From positions 310,001 to 374,000 of the forward strand of contig NZ_FSRH01000001.1 of assembly GCF_900141635.1 (NCBI RefSeq): a stretch of 64,000 bases of DNA, read 5' to 3'. This document shows, one piece after another, positions 1-7,589 of the stretch (positions are counted from its first letter, which is position 1; every line of letters starts with the position of its first letter). The translations under genes and the position numbers were made by a program. The notes under the pieces are model-generated. The model did not search any database. It worked only from the letters and a program-made list of their open reading frames with translations, and was not told the origin of the DNA. Source of the stretch: Peptoclostridium litorale DSM 5388. GTDB taxonomy: Bacteria > Bacillota > Clostridia > Peptostreptococcales > Peptostreptococcaceae.

Positions 1-17
1 TTTCACCCCAATTTATA

Positions 18-54
18 AAGCCCCGAAATCCGCCTGGGCGGCGGATCGGGACTT
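18..54 (-). terminator. Terminator after the aldehyde oxidoreductase gene
   Basis: A long GC-rich inverted repeat, with arms AAGCCCCGA and TCGGGACTT around an inner ATCCGCC/GGCGGAT stem, lies just past the stop codon at 70. Read on the minus strand it ends in GGCTTTATAAATT, a modest U-rich tail. It is probably an intrinsic terminator. Confidence 0.7.
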
Positions 55-69
55 TATGTCAAAACTTAT

Positions 70-1899
70 TTACACTAATTCATGTATTCTTGCTGCATAT
101 TCTTCAAGGCCAAGCTTTTCAAGCGTCTCGTCAGTAGGTATTCCTTTTTCGCTCCATCCTCTAGCCTCATAGTACTTAGGCAAAAGCTCGCTTAGCTTGT
201 GCACATGTCCCTTTGAAGGTCCGTCGGCGATAGGTTCTTCAAGCAGCCTCTTTGGAAGGGTGTCCTGAGAGCTGTCGATTCCAGCCATTAGATTGAATAT
301 CTTTTCAAGCGTCCATATCCTGTCTCCAGCAAGAAGAAGGCTTTCAACATCGTGCTCAGTTCCGCAAACTGCGTTGTACATGTCCACATAGTCCTGCGCG
401 CCAAGTCCAAATGTAGTGAACACGCAAAGCCCAAGGGAGTCTATAACTGCGGTAAGGTCATGGAACACCTTCGCATATCCAGCCTTTCCTTCAAGAGAGA
501 ATCTGTCGAGCTTTTCAGGGTAGCCAAGTATTTCAGGGCTTATCATGTATCCCTTTATGTGGCATCCTCCCCTGTTGTTTACGGCGTAAGTTATGCCGTG
601 GCCCTGAACTCCCCTTGGGTCGTAAGCCGGAAGCTCCTGCTTCTTGACTGTCATCGAATACTGTGGCGCTCCGTAAGATTCACAAAGCCTGTAAGACCCG
701 TCCGCAAGCTTGTCTCCAAATCCTTCCCTTTTGCCCATCTTTTCAGTCCAGCCTACTACCGCCTTGGCATCTCCCCAGTTAAGAGAAAGTCCGTCAGCCT
801 CTATTTCCTCATCCTTTATATATCCCCTCTGGTAAAGCTCCATTGCAGCCGCTATTGTCGCCCCTGCAGATATCGTGTCGAGTCCGTATTCGTTGCACAG
901 CATGTTAGCCACGTTTATGGAGTTTAGGTCATACACGTCGCAGTCAGAGCCAAACGACCAGAGGGTTTCGTACTCAGGCCCTCCGCACTCCGTTCCGTCT
1001 TCAAGCTTGACCCATCTTCCGCAGGCTATAGGGCATCTGTAACATGGATTCTTCCTGACAAGGTATTTTTCAGTAAGAGTCTCTCCGCTTATCTCGTCCG
1101 CCCTGTCAACGTAGGACTCCTGGAAGTTTTTAACCGGGTTTATTCCGTGCTCGTTTATTATGTTTACAAGTATTGCAGAACCATATGTCGGAAGCCCGTT
1201 TCCTGCAACAGGGTCGTCTCTAAGTATTTTCACCTTTTCAAGGTTGACCTGCTTTGATTTTTCGGCATCTGCAACCTTGACCTTGCTTGATCCCTTTACA
1301 ACTATCGCCTTGAGGTTCTTGGACCCCAAAACGGCGCCTACTCCACCACGGCCTGCAGCCCTGTCTACGTCGTTCATGACAGCGGAAATCACGGAAAGCC
1401 TTTCGCCTGCAGGTCCTATGCAAAGAACCTTCGATCCCGGATGTTCCTCATTGAGCATTTCAGTCGTTTCAGATGAAACCTTTCCCCATATGTGGGAAGC
1501 AGACTTTATTTCAACCTTGTCGTCTTCTATGTTGACATATACCGGACTTTGCGCCCTTCCCTCTATTATAACCATGTCGTATCCGGCTTCCTTTAGCTTT
1601 GCGCCCCAGTGCCCTCCTGAGTTCGATATTGCTATTGTCCCTGTAAGGGGAGATTTTGTCACTACCATGTATCTTCCGCTTGTAGGCATTGGAGCTGCAG
1701 TAATTGCCCCTGCCGCTATTATGAACTTGTTTTCCTCGCTTAAAGCGTCCACATTAGGGTCCACTTCGTCAATGAAAGTCTTCACCCCAAGCCCCCTTGC
1801 TCCTATGAACTTCTTGGCGTGGTCCATGTTCAAAGGCTCAAAGCTCACCTTTTCACTGCTAAGGTCTATTCTCATCACTTTTCCTTTATATCCATACAC
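70..1899 (-). CDS. aor: Aldehyde ferredoxin oxidoreductase (tungsten-dependent)
   Basis: This enzyme family oxidises aldehydes to carboxylic acids with ferredoxin, or runs the reverse reaction, in the cytoplasm of anaerobes. The product is 609 residues, close to the usual 605-620. It opens with the family N-terminus (YGYKGKVMRIDLS) and a GARGLGVKTF segment. A glycine-rich pterin-binding region (AGRGGVGAVLGSKNLKA) sits near residue 190. The 4Fe-4S ligands appear as C-x2-C-x3-C in NPCYRCPIACGRW near residue 285, with a fourth Cys in SLGLCVFTTF near residue 500. I chose the GTG at 1899 because a GGAGG lies 8 bases upstream; the longer open frame runs through the sigma-54 promoter. The gene is monocistronic and probably activator-controlled. 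It may use tungsten or molybdenum, and the substrate is not readable from sequence. Confidence 0.93.
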   Translation of the reverse strand: MYGYKGKVMRIDLSSEKVSFEPLNMDHAKKFIGARGLGVKTFIDEVDPNVDALSEENKFIIAAGAITAAPMPTSGRYMVVTKSPLTGTIAISNSGGHWGAKLKEAGYDMVIIEGRAQSPVYVNIEDDKVEIKSASHIWGKVSSETTEMLNEEHPGSKVLCIGPAGERLSVISAVMNDVDRAAGRGGVGAVLGSKNLKAIVVKGSSKVKVADAEKSKQVNLEKVKILRDDPVAGNGLPTYGSAILVNIINEHGINPVKNFQESYVDRADEISGETLTEKYLVRKNPCYRCPIACGRWVKLEDGTECGGPEYETLWSFGSDCDVYDLNSINVANMLCNEYGLDTISAGATIAAAMELYQRGYIKDEEIEADGLSLNWGDAKAVVGWTEKMGKREGFGDKLADGSYRLCESYGAPQYSMTVKKQELPAYDPRGVQGHGITYAVNNRGGCHIKGYMISPEILGYPEKLDRFSLEGKAGYAKVFHDLTAVIDSLGLCVFTTFGLGAQDYVDMYNAVCGTEHDVESLLLAGDRIWTLEKIFNLMAGIDSSQDTLPKRLLEEPIADGPSKGHVHKLSELLPKYYEARGWSEKGIPTDETLEKLGLEEYAARIHELV

Positions 1900-1944
1900 T
1901 ATGCATCCCTCCAGTTTTGAATTTTGATTCTGCCCTATAGAAGA

Positions 1945-1959
1945 GCAATTTCCATGCCA
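1945..1959 (-). promoter_or_regulatory. Sigma-54 (-24/-12) promoter of the aldehyde oxidoreductase
   Basis: The minus strand reads TGGCATGGAAATTGC, matching TGGCACG-N4-TTGC at all but one position. It lies about 45 bases upstream of the chosen GTG start. The same motif recurs before three other operons in the window, which supports it. Confidence 0.85.
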
Positions 1960-2012
1960 TTTTGCATTTTCCCTATTGATTTTTTCAAAATATTCAATAA
2001 TTAAAGGCATAT

Positions 2013-2043
2013 AAAAAAACCACGACTTCACATCGTGGTTTTT
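2013..2043. terminator. Bidirectional hairpin terminator after the ABC exporter operon
   Basis: AAAACCACGA and TCGTGGTTTT arms flank a 7-base loop, with A-run and T-run on both sides. It can end minus-strand transcripts from the exporter operon before they enter the sigma-54 promoter region of the aldehyde oxidoreductase gene. Confidence 0.75.
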
Positions 2044-2187
2044 CAGTATTTTCAGGCATTTTAATTTTTTGTATTTTTTCTCAAATTACTGTTTCTATAT
2101 GAAATTTTTTATTTGCAGCCCTTCATTAAATGCAGTTTTTGTCGAAACAAGCATTTTGCTCAATTTTATAACACCTACTCTCCTTTT

Positions 2188-2235
2188 GCAGTGTTACATT
2201 TTTGAGCAGTGTTACATATCGTATCGGTATTACAT
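2188..2235. repeat. Three direct repeats, candidate activator (enhancer) sites
   Basis: GCAGTGTTACAT occurs at 2188-2199 and again at 2206-2217. A degenerate copy, TCGGTATTACAT, is at 2224-2235. The copies are exactly 18 bases apart and lie about 230-290 bases upstream of the sigma-54 promoter at 1945-1959, in the gap after the exporter permease gene. Regular spacing and location fit an upstream activating sequence for an enhancer-binding protein. This is inference; which activator binds is unknown. Confidence 0.5.
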
Positions 2236-2263
2236 TTCAGAGCCATGCTATACAGCTTCTGCG

Positions 2264-3496
2264 CTATTCGTACCTTAACGCGTCTATAGGGTCCATCTTG
2301 GCCGCCTTATTCGCAGGGTATATGCCAAAGAACATACCCACACCGCACGAAAACGAAACGGCCACCATTACGGTAGGGAGGCTGACAACTCCTTCAAATC
2401 CAATGAACGAGCCTGCTATTTTTGAAATTAGCATTCCAAGCAGAGTCCCTATAATTCCCCCAAGTCCCGATATTATCATTGACTCCACTATAAACTGGAA
2501 GAGTATGCTGTTTTTAGTCGCACCTATGGCCTTTCTTATCCCTATCTCCCTTGTCCTCTCCGTAACCGAGACAAGCATTATGTTCATTATGCCTATGCCC
2601 CCGACAAGAAGTGATATCGCCGCTATAGCCCCTACAACTCCCGAAACTATTCCAAGAACGCTTCCAAGCTGGTTCATCTCCTGCTGTGCGCTGTACCCCC
2701 TGTAGAAGTCTCCCGCGGATGTGTCCATGCCCTTTTTCTTGTGCATGAATGAAACTATCCTGTCTTTGACCTCGTCGACCCTGTCCTTGTCCGCAACCGC
2801 CGCCTCAACTCCATAGTATTTTGCAACAGATGGATCCGTGAGTATGCTTATAGGGCAGTAAATCGTCGTGGAAGGCGCCTCGCCGAAAGACTGGCCTATC
2901 TTGTCAAACGCCGATTCAGGCTTTTTGTATATCCCCACTATGGTGAAGCTGAGCATCCTGTCCCCGGTATCGACCTTGACCTTTTTGCCAAGCACATCTA
3001 CACTCTTGTATGCAGCCTTTGCAAGTTCCTGATCTATTATCGCAACAGGCCTCCTTGAAGCTACGTCCTCCTTTGTCAGAAACCTTCCCTTGAATATGTC
3101 TATCTTCTCTATGCTGCCATACTGATCTCCCACGGCTTTTACGTCAACCTTCTCCTTGCCCTTTTTGTGGGCTACTTCGCCTCTTGCCGACTCACTCGGG
3201 CTTATTGCGACAAGATCATCCTTGAAAACCTTCTTTATAAGCTGCAAGTCCGTGCTTGTCACGCCGTCTCTCCAGTAGTCGACCTTTTCATTGCTCCAGT
3301 TGAGCCCTATGTATATCCTGTTCACACCGAAATTTTCAAACTCGTCTCCTATCTTTTGCTTGCTCCCCTGACCCAGAGCCATTATGGTTATAACTGACGC
3401 TATCCCTATTATTATACCCAGCATTGTCAGGAATGATCTCATCTTGTTAGCCCATATGCTGGATATGGCTATCTTAAAAGTCTCGATTATGTTCAT
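2264..3496 (-). CDS. MacB/FtsX-type ABC transporter permease
   Basis: A 410-residue membrane protein with the MacB layout. There is one N-terminal membrane helix (LTMLGIIIGIASVITIMAL), then a large extracytoplasmic MacB_PCD-like domain (about residues 45-270), then three C-terminal FtsX helices. The coupling segment VSVTERTREIGIRKAIGAT is typical of this family. The start overlaps the ATPase stop in TAATG, so the two are translationally coupled. It is the last gene of an adaptor-ATPase-permease operon. Such systems in Gram-positives expel peptides or other antimicrobials without a TolC partner; the substrate here is not predictable. Confidence 0.92.
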   Translation of the reverse strand: MNIIETFKIAISSIWANKMRSFLTMLGIIIGIASVITIMALGQGSKQKIGDEFENFGVNRIYIGLNWSNEKVDYWRDGVTSTDLQLIKKVFKDDLVAISPSESARGEVAHKKGKEKVDVKAVGDQYGSIEKIDIFKGRFLTKEDVASRRPVAIIDQELAKAAYKSVDVLGKKVKVDTGDRMLSFTIVGIYKKPESAFDKIGQSFGEAPSTTIYCPISILTDPSVAKYYGVEAAVADKDRVDEVKDRIVSFMHKKKGMDTSAGDFYRGYSAQQEMNQLGSVLGIVSGVVGAIAAISLLVGGIGIMNIMLVSVTERTREIGIRKAIGATKNSILFQFIVESMIISGLGGIIGTLLGMLISKIAGSFIGFEGVVSLPTVMVAVSFSCGVGMFFGIYPANKAAKMDPIDALRYE

Positions 3497-4185
3497 TACT
3501 TCACCTTCTTTTCCAAAACAACATCCTGAACAATCTGCCCGTCACGGAATCTTATCACCCTTTTGCAGTGGTCTGCTATCTCATCTTCATGGGTTACGAG
3601 TATTATGGTCTTTCCCTCGCCGTTTAGCTCCTTGAAAAGCTCCATTATCTCGTCCCCGGACTTCGTGTCAAGGTTTCCTGTCGGCTCGTCTGCAAGTATT
3701 ATTGCCGGGTCGTTTGCAAGCGACCTGGCTATCGCAACCCTCTGCCTCTGTCCCCCTGAAAGCTCGTTCGGAAGGTGGTCCATCCTATCTCCAAGGCCCA
3801 CCTTCTGGAGAAGCTCCTGCGCCCTGCTTTTCATGTGTGCCTTCTTGAATCCCGCATATATCATTGGCAGCTCCACGTTTTTTACAGAAGAGGTCCTCGG
3901 TATGAGGTTAAACGACTGGAATACAAACCCTATCTTCCTGTTCCTAAGGTGGGCAAGATCGCTTTCTGAAAGCGTGCTAACGCCCGTACCGTCAAGAGTG
4001 TACTCCCCTGCCGTAGGCTTGTCAAGACATCCTAGTATGTTCATGAGAGTCGACTTTCCCGAACCCGAAGGCCCCATTATGGCTACAAACTCGCCTTCCT
4101 TTATGTGTATGTCTACGCCCTTTAGAGCGTTTACCTTTATCTTTCCAGTGTCATACACCTTTTCAAGACCCTTTATATTAATCAT
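3496..4185 (-). CDS. MacB/LolD-type ABC transporter ATPase
   Basis: An ATP-binding subunit that energises the adjacent permease. It has Walker A (GPSGSGKST), a Q-loop region (GFVFQSFNLIPRTS), the signature LSGGQRQRVAIARSLAN, Walker B (IILADEPTGNLD) and the switch histidine (ILVTHE). Its length of 229 residues is normal. I prefer the ATG at 4185 over the one at 4191 because AAGGGG lies 7 bases before the former and nearly touches the latter. The start overlaps the end of the adaptor gene, so the three genes form one tightly coupled operon. Confidence 0.93.
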   Translation of the reverse strand: MINIKGLEKVYDTGKIKVNALKGVDIHIKEGEFVAIMGPSGSGKSTLMNILGCLDKPTAGEYTLDGTGVSTLSESDLAHLRNRKIGFVFQSFNLIPRTSSVKNVELPMIYAGFKKAHMKSRAQELLQKVGLGDRMDHLPNELSGGQRQRVAIARSLANDPAIILADEPTGNLDTKSGDEIMELFKELNGEGKTIILVTHEDEIADHCKRVIRFRDGQIVQDVVLEKKVK

Positions 4186-5428
4186 TGCCATTCCCCTTTA
4201 CAGCCACTCTCATTCCGTCTTCGAATCCATCATTTGGATTTGTCGCTATAATGTCACCCTCATTAAGCTTGTCTGATATTACCTGGGCCGCCAAATCCCC
4301 TTCTATTCCAAGCTCCACATCCACTTTTTCAAGGCTGCCGTTTTTGACCTTGAAAACATAGCTTTTGCCATCGCCGTTTTGAAGTATGCTCTCGTATGGA
4401 AGCGCTATTACCCCCTCACTTTTTTCAGTCACTATGTCTATGTCAGCTGAAAATCCAGTCTTTATGTTTGCCGGAGGGTCTATCATGTCAACCTTTACAA
4501 GTATTCCCTTTCCAGAGCCGTTCTTGTCTTCCATTGCGCTTGGTGCTATGTATGAAACCTTCCCCTTAAGTGTGCTTTCCGGGAAGGCATCCCCTGTTAT
4601 TGCGACTTCCTGCCCTATTTTGACCTTGTATATGTCAAACTGGCTTATGCTGGCATGGACCTGAAGACTTCCCATGTCATGTATGACGAACATAGGCTTT
4701 TGATCCCTAGCGTCTATTCCAACCTTGCAGTTAGAGTACACTATAGTTCCGTCTATAGGGCTTTTTATAAATGCGTCATCAAGCTGATCCTGTGCAAGTT
4801 TTACGTCTATCTCCTTGAGCTTTACATTGTTCCTCTTTATGTCCATGTTCTTTCCGTTTTTTTCGTCTTCATACTCCTTTATTGCAACCTCATATGCATT
4901 GTTGGCTGAAATGTATGACTGCTCCTTGGATTTGAGCTCATCTTCACTTACAGCTCCATTTTTGTGGAGCTCCTTTGCGTTGTCATAGCCCCTCTTTGCA
5001 TTCTCGCTTTCAATCTTTTTGTTTTGAGACTCCTTTTCAAGCCTGAACACCGCCGTCCCGTCTATGCTGTCAGCAAGTTCCCTTCTTTGTATGTCGAGGT
5101 CTATCTGGGCGCTTTCAACCCTGCTTTTCAAAACGTCGGTTTCAAGCCTTGCAAGCACGTCCCCTTTTTTAACCTGCTGCCCTTCCTTGACAAGTACCTC
5201 CTTGACAGCCGCCTCAAGTTCGGAGTTGATCTCCACCTCGTCGCTTGACTTTATTGTTCCGCTGACTATTACATCCGATGTTATGTCTCCCATTTGAACC
5301 TTTGTAGTCGAAACCTCCATGTCACCGTTCGACCCTTTCGACTTTATAAACAACAGCGCCGACACTACAACCACTGCCACCACGGCTAAAATCACAAGCA
5401 GCTTCTTGTTTTTTAGAAATTTTTTCAC
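4178..5428 (-). CDS. MacA-like periplasmic adaptor (HlyD/RND family) subunit
   Basis: A 416-residue membrane fusion protein. An N-terminal membrane anchor (residues 8-27) is followed by a biotinyl-lipoyl-like half (VLVKEGQQVKKGDVLARLE), a long alpha-hairpin coiled coil (about 105-195), the second lipoyl half ([13 protein letters not shown]) and beta-barrel domains. The GTG start at 5428 has GGAGG eight bases upstream. It heads the adaptor-ATPase-permease operon. In Gram-positives such adaptors work without an outer membrane channel, and a role in peptide export or resistance is the usual guess. Confidence 0.9.
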   Translation of the reverse strand: MKKFLKNKKLLVILAVVAVVVVSALLFIKSKGSNGDMEVSTTKVQMGDITSDVIVSGTIKSSDEVEINSELEAAVKEVLVKEGQQVKKGDVLARLETDVLKSRVESAQIDLDIQRRELADSIDGTAVFRLEKESQNKKIESENAKRGYDNAKELHKNGAVSEDELKSKEQSYISANNAYEVAIKEYEDEKNGKNMDIKRNNVKLKEIDVKLAQDQLDDAFIKSPIDGTIVYSNCKVGIDARDQKPMFVIHDMGSLQVHASISQFDIYKVKIGQEVAITGDAFPESTLKGKVSYIAPSAMEDKNGSGKGILVKVDMIDPPANIKTGFSADIDIVTEKSEGVIALPYESILQNGDGKSYVFKVKNGSLEKVDVELGIEGDLAAQVISDKLNEGDIIATNPNDGFEDGMRVAVKGNGND

Positions 5429-5649
5429 TAATGTTCCCTCCGTTTATTTTTTACTTGTCACCAATAAATATCTTATATATTGTGCATATGTCTACAATAG
5501 AATTTACTACACCAACCTTAAATCCAGATTAAATCCGAAATTATTTATCATTAAAATTTGCTGAGAATTCTAATTTTGCACAACTCTACTGAAAGTTTAT
5601 TGAAATTTAACTTGTCAGCGGTTACTCTTGATATGTGGGGGTGATTACT

Positions 5650-6228
5650 ATGGATTGTAACAAAATTGGAAAACTGATTTTAAGTCTGCGCAAAGAAAAG
5701 AATATGACACAGAAGGAAATCGCCGATGCCATGAACATCAGTGACAAAACAATCTCCAAATGGGAGCGCGGTTTAGGCTGCCCGGACGTATCATTGCTTG
5801 GCACTCTTTCTCAAATACTGGGCGTAAATATCGAAAAAATTCTATCTGGAGATTTGAATCCAAATGATACTGAAGGAGGGAATATGAAAAAATTTAAATT
5901 TTATGTGTGTTCAAATTGCGGGAATATAGCAAGCAACACTGGACAGGCCGAAATCTCATGCTGTGGCAGAAGACTTGAACCCTTGGCTGCAAGGCCTGAG
6001 GATGGCGAACACAATATGAAAATAGATGAAATCGAAAACGACTACTATATTACAATACCGCACGAAATGAGTAAGTCTCATTATATTTCATTTGTCGCTT
6101 ATGTCATGTATGACAGGGTGCTTCTGGTCAAGCTTTATCCTGAACAGAACGCGGAGGTGCGCTTCCCTAAAATGCGTGGCGGCAAACTATATTTCTATTG
6201 CAGCCAGCACGGATTGTGGATGAAATAG
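5650..6228 (+). CDS. XRE-family regulator fused to a desulfoferrodoxin-like domain
   Basis: The 192-residue product joins an N-terminal XRE helix-turn-helix (residues 5-60, MTQKEIADAMNISDKTISKW) to a desulfoferrodoxin-like region. That region has a desulforedoxin-type Cys set, FYVCSNCGNI then SCCGRRLEPL (C-x2-C, then CC), near residues 85-110. A superoxide-reductase-like end carries HEMSKSHYISFV and YCSQHGLW, which match the His/Cys iron ligands of centre II. The start is ATG 5650, eight bases after GGGGG; the GTG at 5635 overlaps the ribosome site. It diverges from the exporter operon. An iron-based oxidative-stress sensor is a reasonable inference. Confidence 0.8.
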   Translation: MDCNKIGKLILSLRKEKNMTQKEIADAMNISDKTISKWERGLGCPDVSLLGTLSQILGVNIEKILSGDLNPNDTEGGNMKKFKFYVCSNCGNIASNTGQAEISCCGRRLEPLAARPEDGEHNMKIDEIENDYYITIPHEMSKSHYISFVAYVMYDRVLLVKLYPEQNAEVRFPKMRGGKLYFYCSQHGLWMK

Positions 6229-6364
6229 AAATATAGCTAAGTTAAATCACAGTGCCGCTTCGCCAAATCATCATCCAAATTCATTTTTTGTATCATAGGT
6301 TACCGACCCCGACAGATTATAGCAGTATAATGATTGCAATAGTATATGAAAGCGAGGGGTTGTT

Positions 6365-6688
6365 ATGATCGAAAAGGTATTCAAATATAGCATCACAGAC
6401 GAAAAAGCTGTAGAAAAAATTATAATGGATGAGAATATTAATTATATCCATATGGTTTTCAACAAGAATCAGGGACTACCAGAACATTTTTCGAACTCGA
6501 ACGTATATATGACAGTCATCCGAGGCACATTGTCAATAAGACTGGATGATCAGGGGATTCACGAATACAGCAAGGGAGAAATATTGCAAATACCATTCGA
6601 CACAAAAATGAATGTCAACAATTTGCATGATGAAGTTTTAGAATTGATTGTAGTCAAAGCGCCAGCTCCCGCAAATTACAAAGGGTAG
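6365..6688 (+). CDS. Small cupin-domain protein
   Basis: A 107-residue single-domain cupin. The jelly-roll pattern is visible: PEHFSNSNVYMTVIRGTLSIRL forms motif one and YSKGEILQIPFDTKMNVNN motif two. The usual metal histidines are largely absent: motif one has a single H and motif two has N where H is normal, so it may not bind metal. A GAGGGG lies just ahead of the ATG. The gene stands alone and ends at a hairpin shared with the convergent pflA gene. Function cannot be assigned beyond fold; small-molecule binding or isomerase roles are both possible. Confidence 0.7.
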   Translation: MIEKVFKYSITDEKAVEKIIMDENINYIHMVFNKNQGLPEHFSNSNVYMTVIRGTLSIRLDDQGIHEYSKGEILQIPFDTKMNVNNLHDEVLELIVVKAPAPANYKG

Positions 6689-6732
6689 ACTTTTGAACGT
6701 TTTGAAAATTCAATGCCAATCGACGCGCAAGA

Positions 6733-6758
6733 AAAGGGAACCCAACAGGGTTCCCTTT
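6733..6758. terminator. Bidirectional terminator between cupin and pflA
   Basis: A perfect 11-base stem, AAAGGGAACCC and GGGTTCCCTTT with loop AACA, lies between the convergent cupin (+) and pflA (-) genes. Confidence 0.85.
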
Positions 6759-6798
6759 CGCATTGCATATGGCAAGCTATTATATTCTAACAGCATCC

Positions 6799-7506
6799 CT
6801 ATACCGCATTTATAAGCCTTTCCATTTCGCTTACTTTCTTCTCGCACATTGGCTGTACGCCTTCAAGCCTGTACTCAATGCCCATGCTCTTATATTTTTG
6901 TACCCCCAGCTTGTGGTAAGGCAGAAGCTCTATCTTTTTGAGGTTTTTAAATCCGCGGGCAATAGTTTTGACCCTTTTTATGTGCTCCTTCGAGTCCGTT
7001 ATTCCCGGAACGACAACGTGCCTTATCCAAACATTTGCGTTTGAAGCGTCAAGAGCCCTTGAAAACTCGTCAAACCTGTCCATCCCCATGCCGGCAAGGC
7101 TTTTGTACCCGTTTTCATTAGAATGCTTTATATCGAGCATCACAAGGTCGACGTGCCTTAGTATCTCTTCGTAGTCCCCTTTTCCAAAACCTGCAGTGTC
7201 AAGAGCAGTGTGTATCCCTTCGCTCTTGCAAAGCTTTAAAAACTCTATTAGAAATTCAGGCTGAAGAAGAGGCTCACCTCCGGAACAGGTAACCCCTCCG
7301 CCAGACCTTTCGAAATATGGCTTGAACCTTTTCACCTTTTCAAACAGCTCCAAAGCGCTGCATTCTTTTCCGCCATTCATGCTCCAGGTGTCCGGGTTGT
7401 GGCAGTATGCGCACCTTAAGTCGCATCCTTGGAAAAACGCCACAAACCTTATTCCAGGACCGTCCACAAGCCCCATAGTCTCTATTGAATGTATTCTCCC
7501 CTTCAC
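6799..7506 (-). CDS. pflA: Pyruvate formate-lyase activating enzyme
   Basis: This radical SAM enzyme places the glycyl radical on pyruvate formate-lyase. The 235-residue product has the cluster motif C-x3-C-x2-C (CDLRCAYCHNP) near residue 30, the GGGVTCSGGEPLLQPEF segment that contacts SAM, and the activase opening IETMGLVDGPGIRFV. The GTG start at 7506 has GGAGGGG about 8 bases upstream. It lies 83 bases downstream of pflB on the same strand and is probably cotranscribed, so it would share the ZTP riboswitch control. Confidence 0.95.
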   Translation of the reverse strand: MKGRIHSIETMGLVDGPGIRFVAFFQGCDLRCAYCHNPDTWSMNGGKECSALELFEKVKRFKPYFERSGGGVTCSGGEPLLQPEFLIEFLKLCKSEGIHTALDTAGFGKGDYEEILRHVDLVMLDIKHSNENGYKSLAGMGMDRFDEFSRALDASNANVWIRHVVVPGITDSKEHIKRVKTIARGFKNLKKIELLPYHKLGVQKYKSMGIEYRLEGVQPMCEKKVSEMERLINAV

Positions 7507-7589
7507 AAAAGCCCCTCCTTAGCAATAGGATTTATACCACGTCCAAATGCCCTATATCACAGCCTCCTTGAATTCAAATGCAAGTCACG

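Noticed and set aside
26-47. CCGCCTGGGC at the left edge on the plus strand, resembling the 3' block of a ZTP riboswitch
   Set aside because: It is part of the hairpin that ends the minus-strand aldehyde oxidoreductase gene, and no upstream aptamer sequence is available in the window. I treat it as coincidence.
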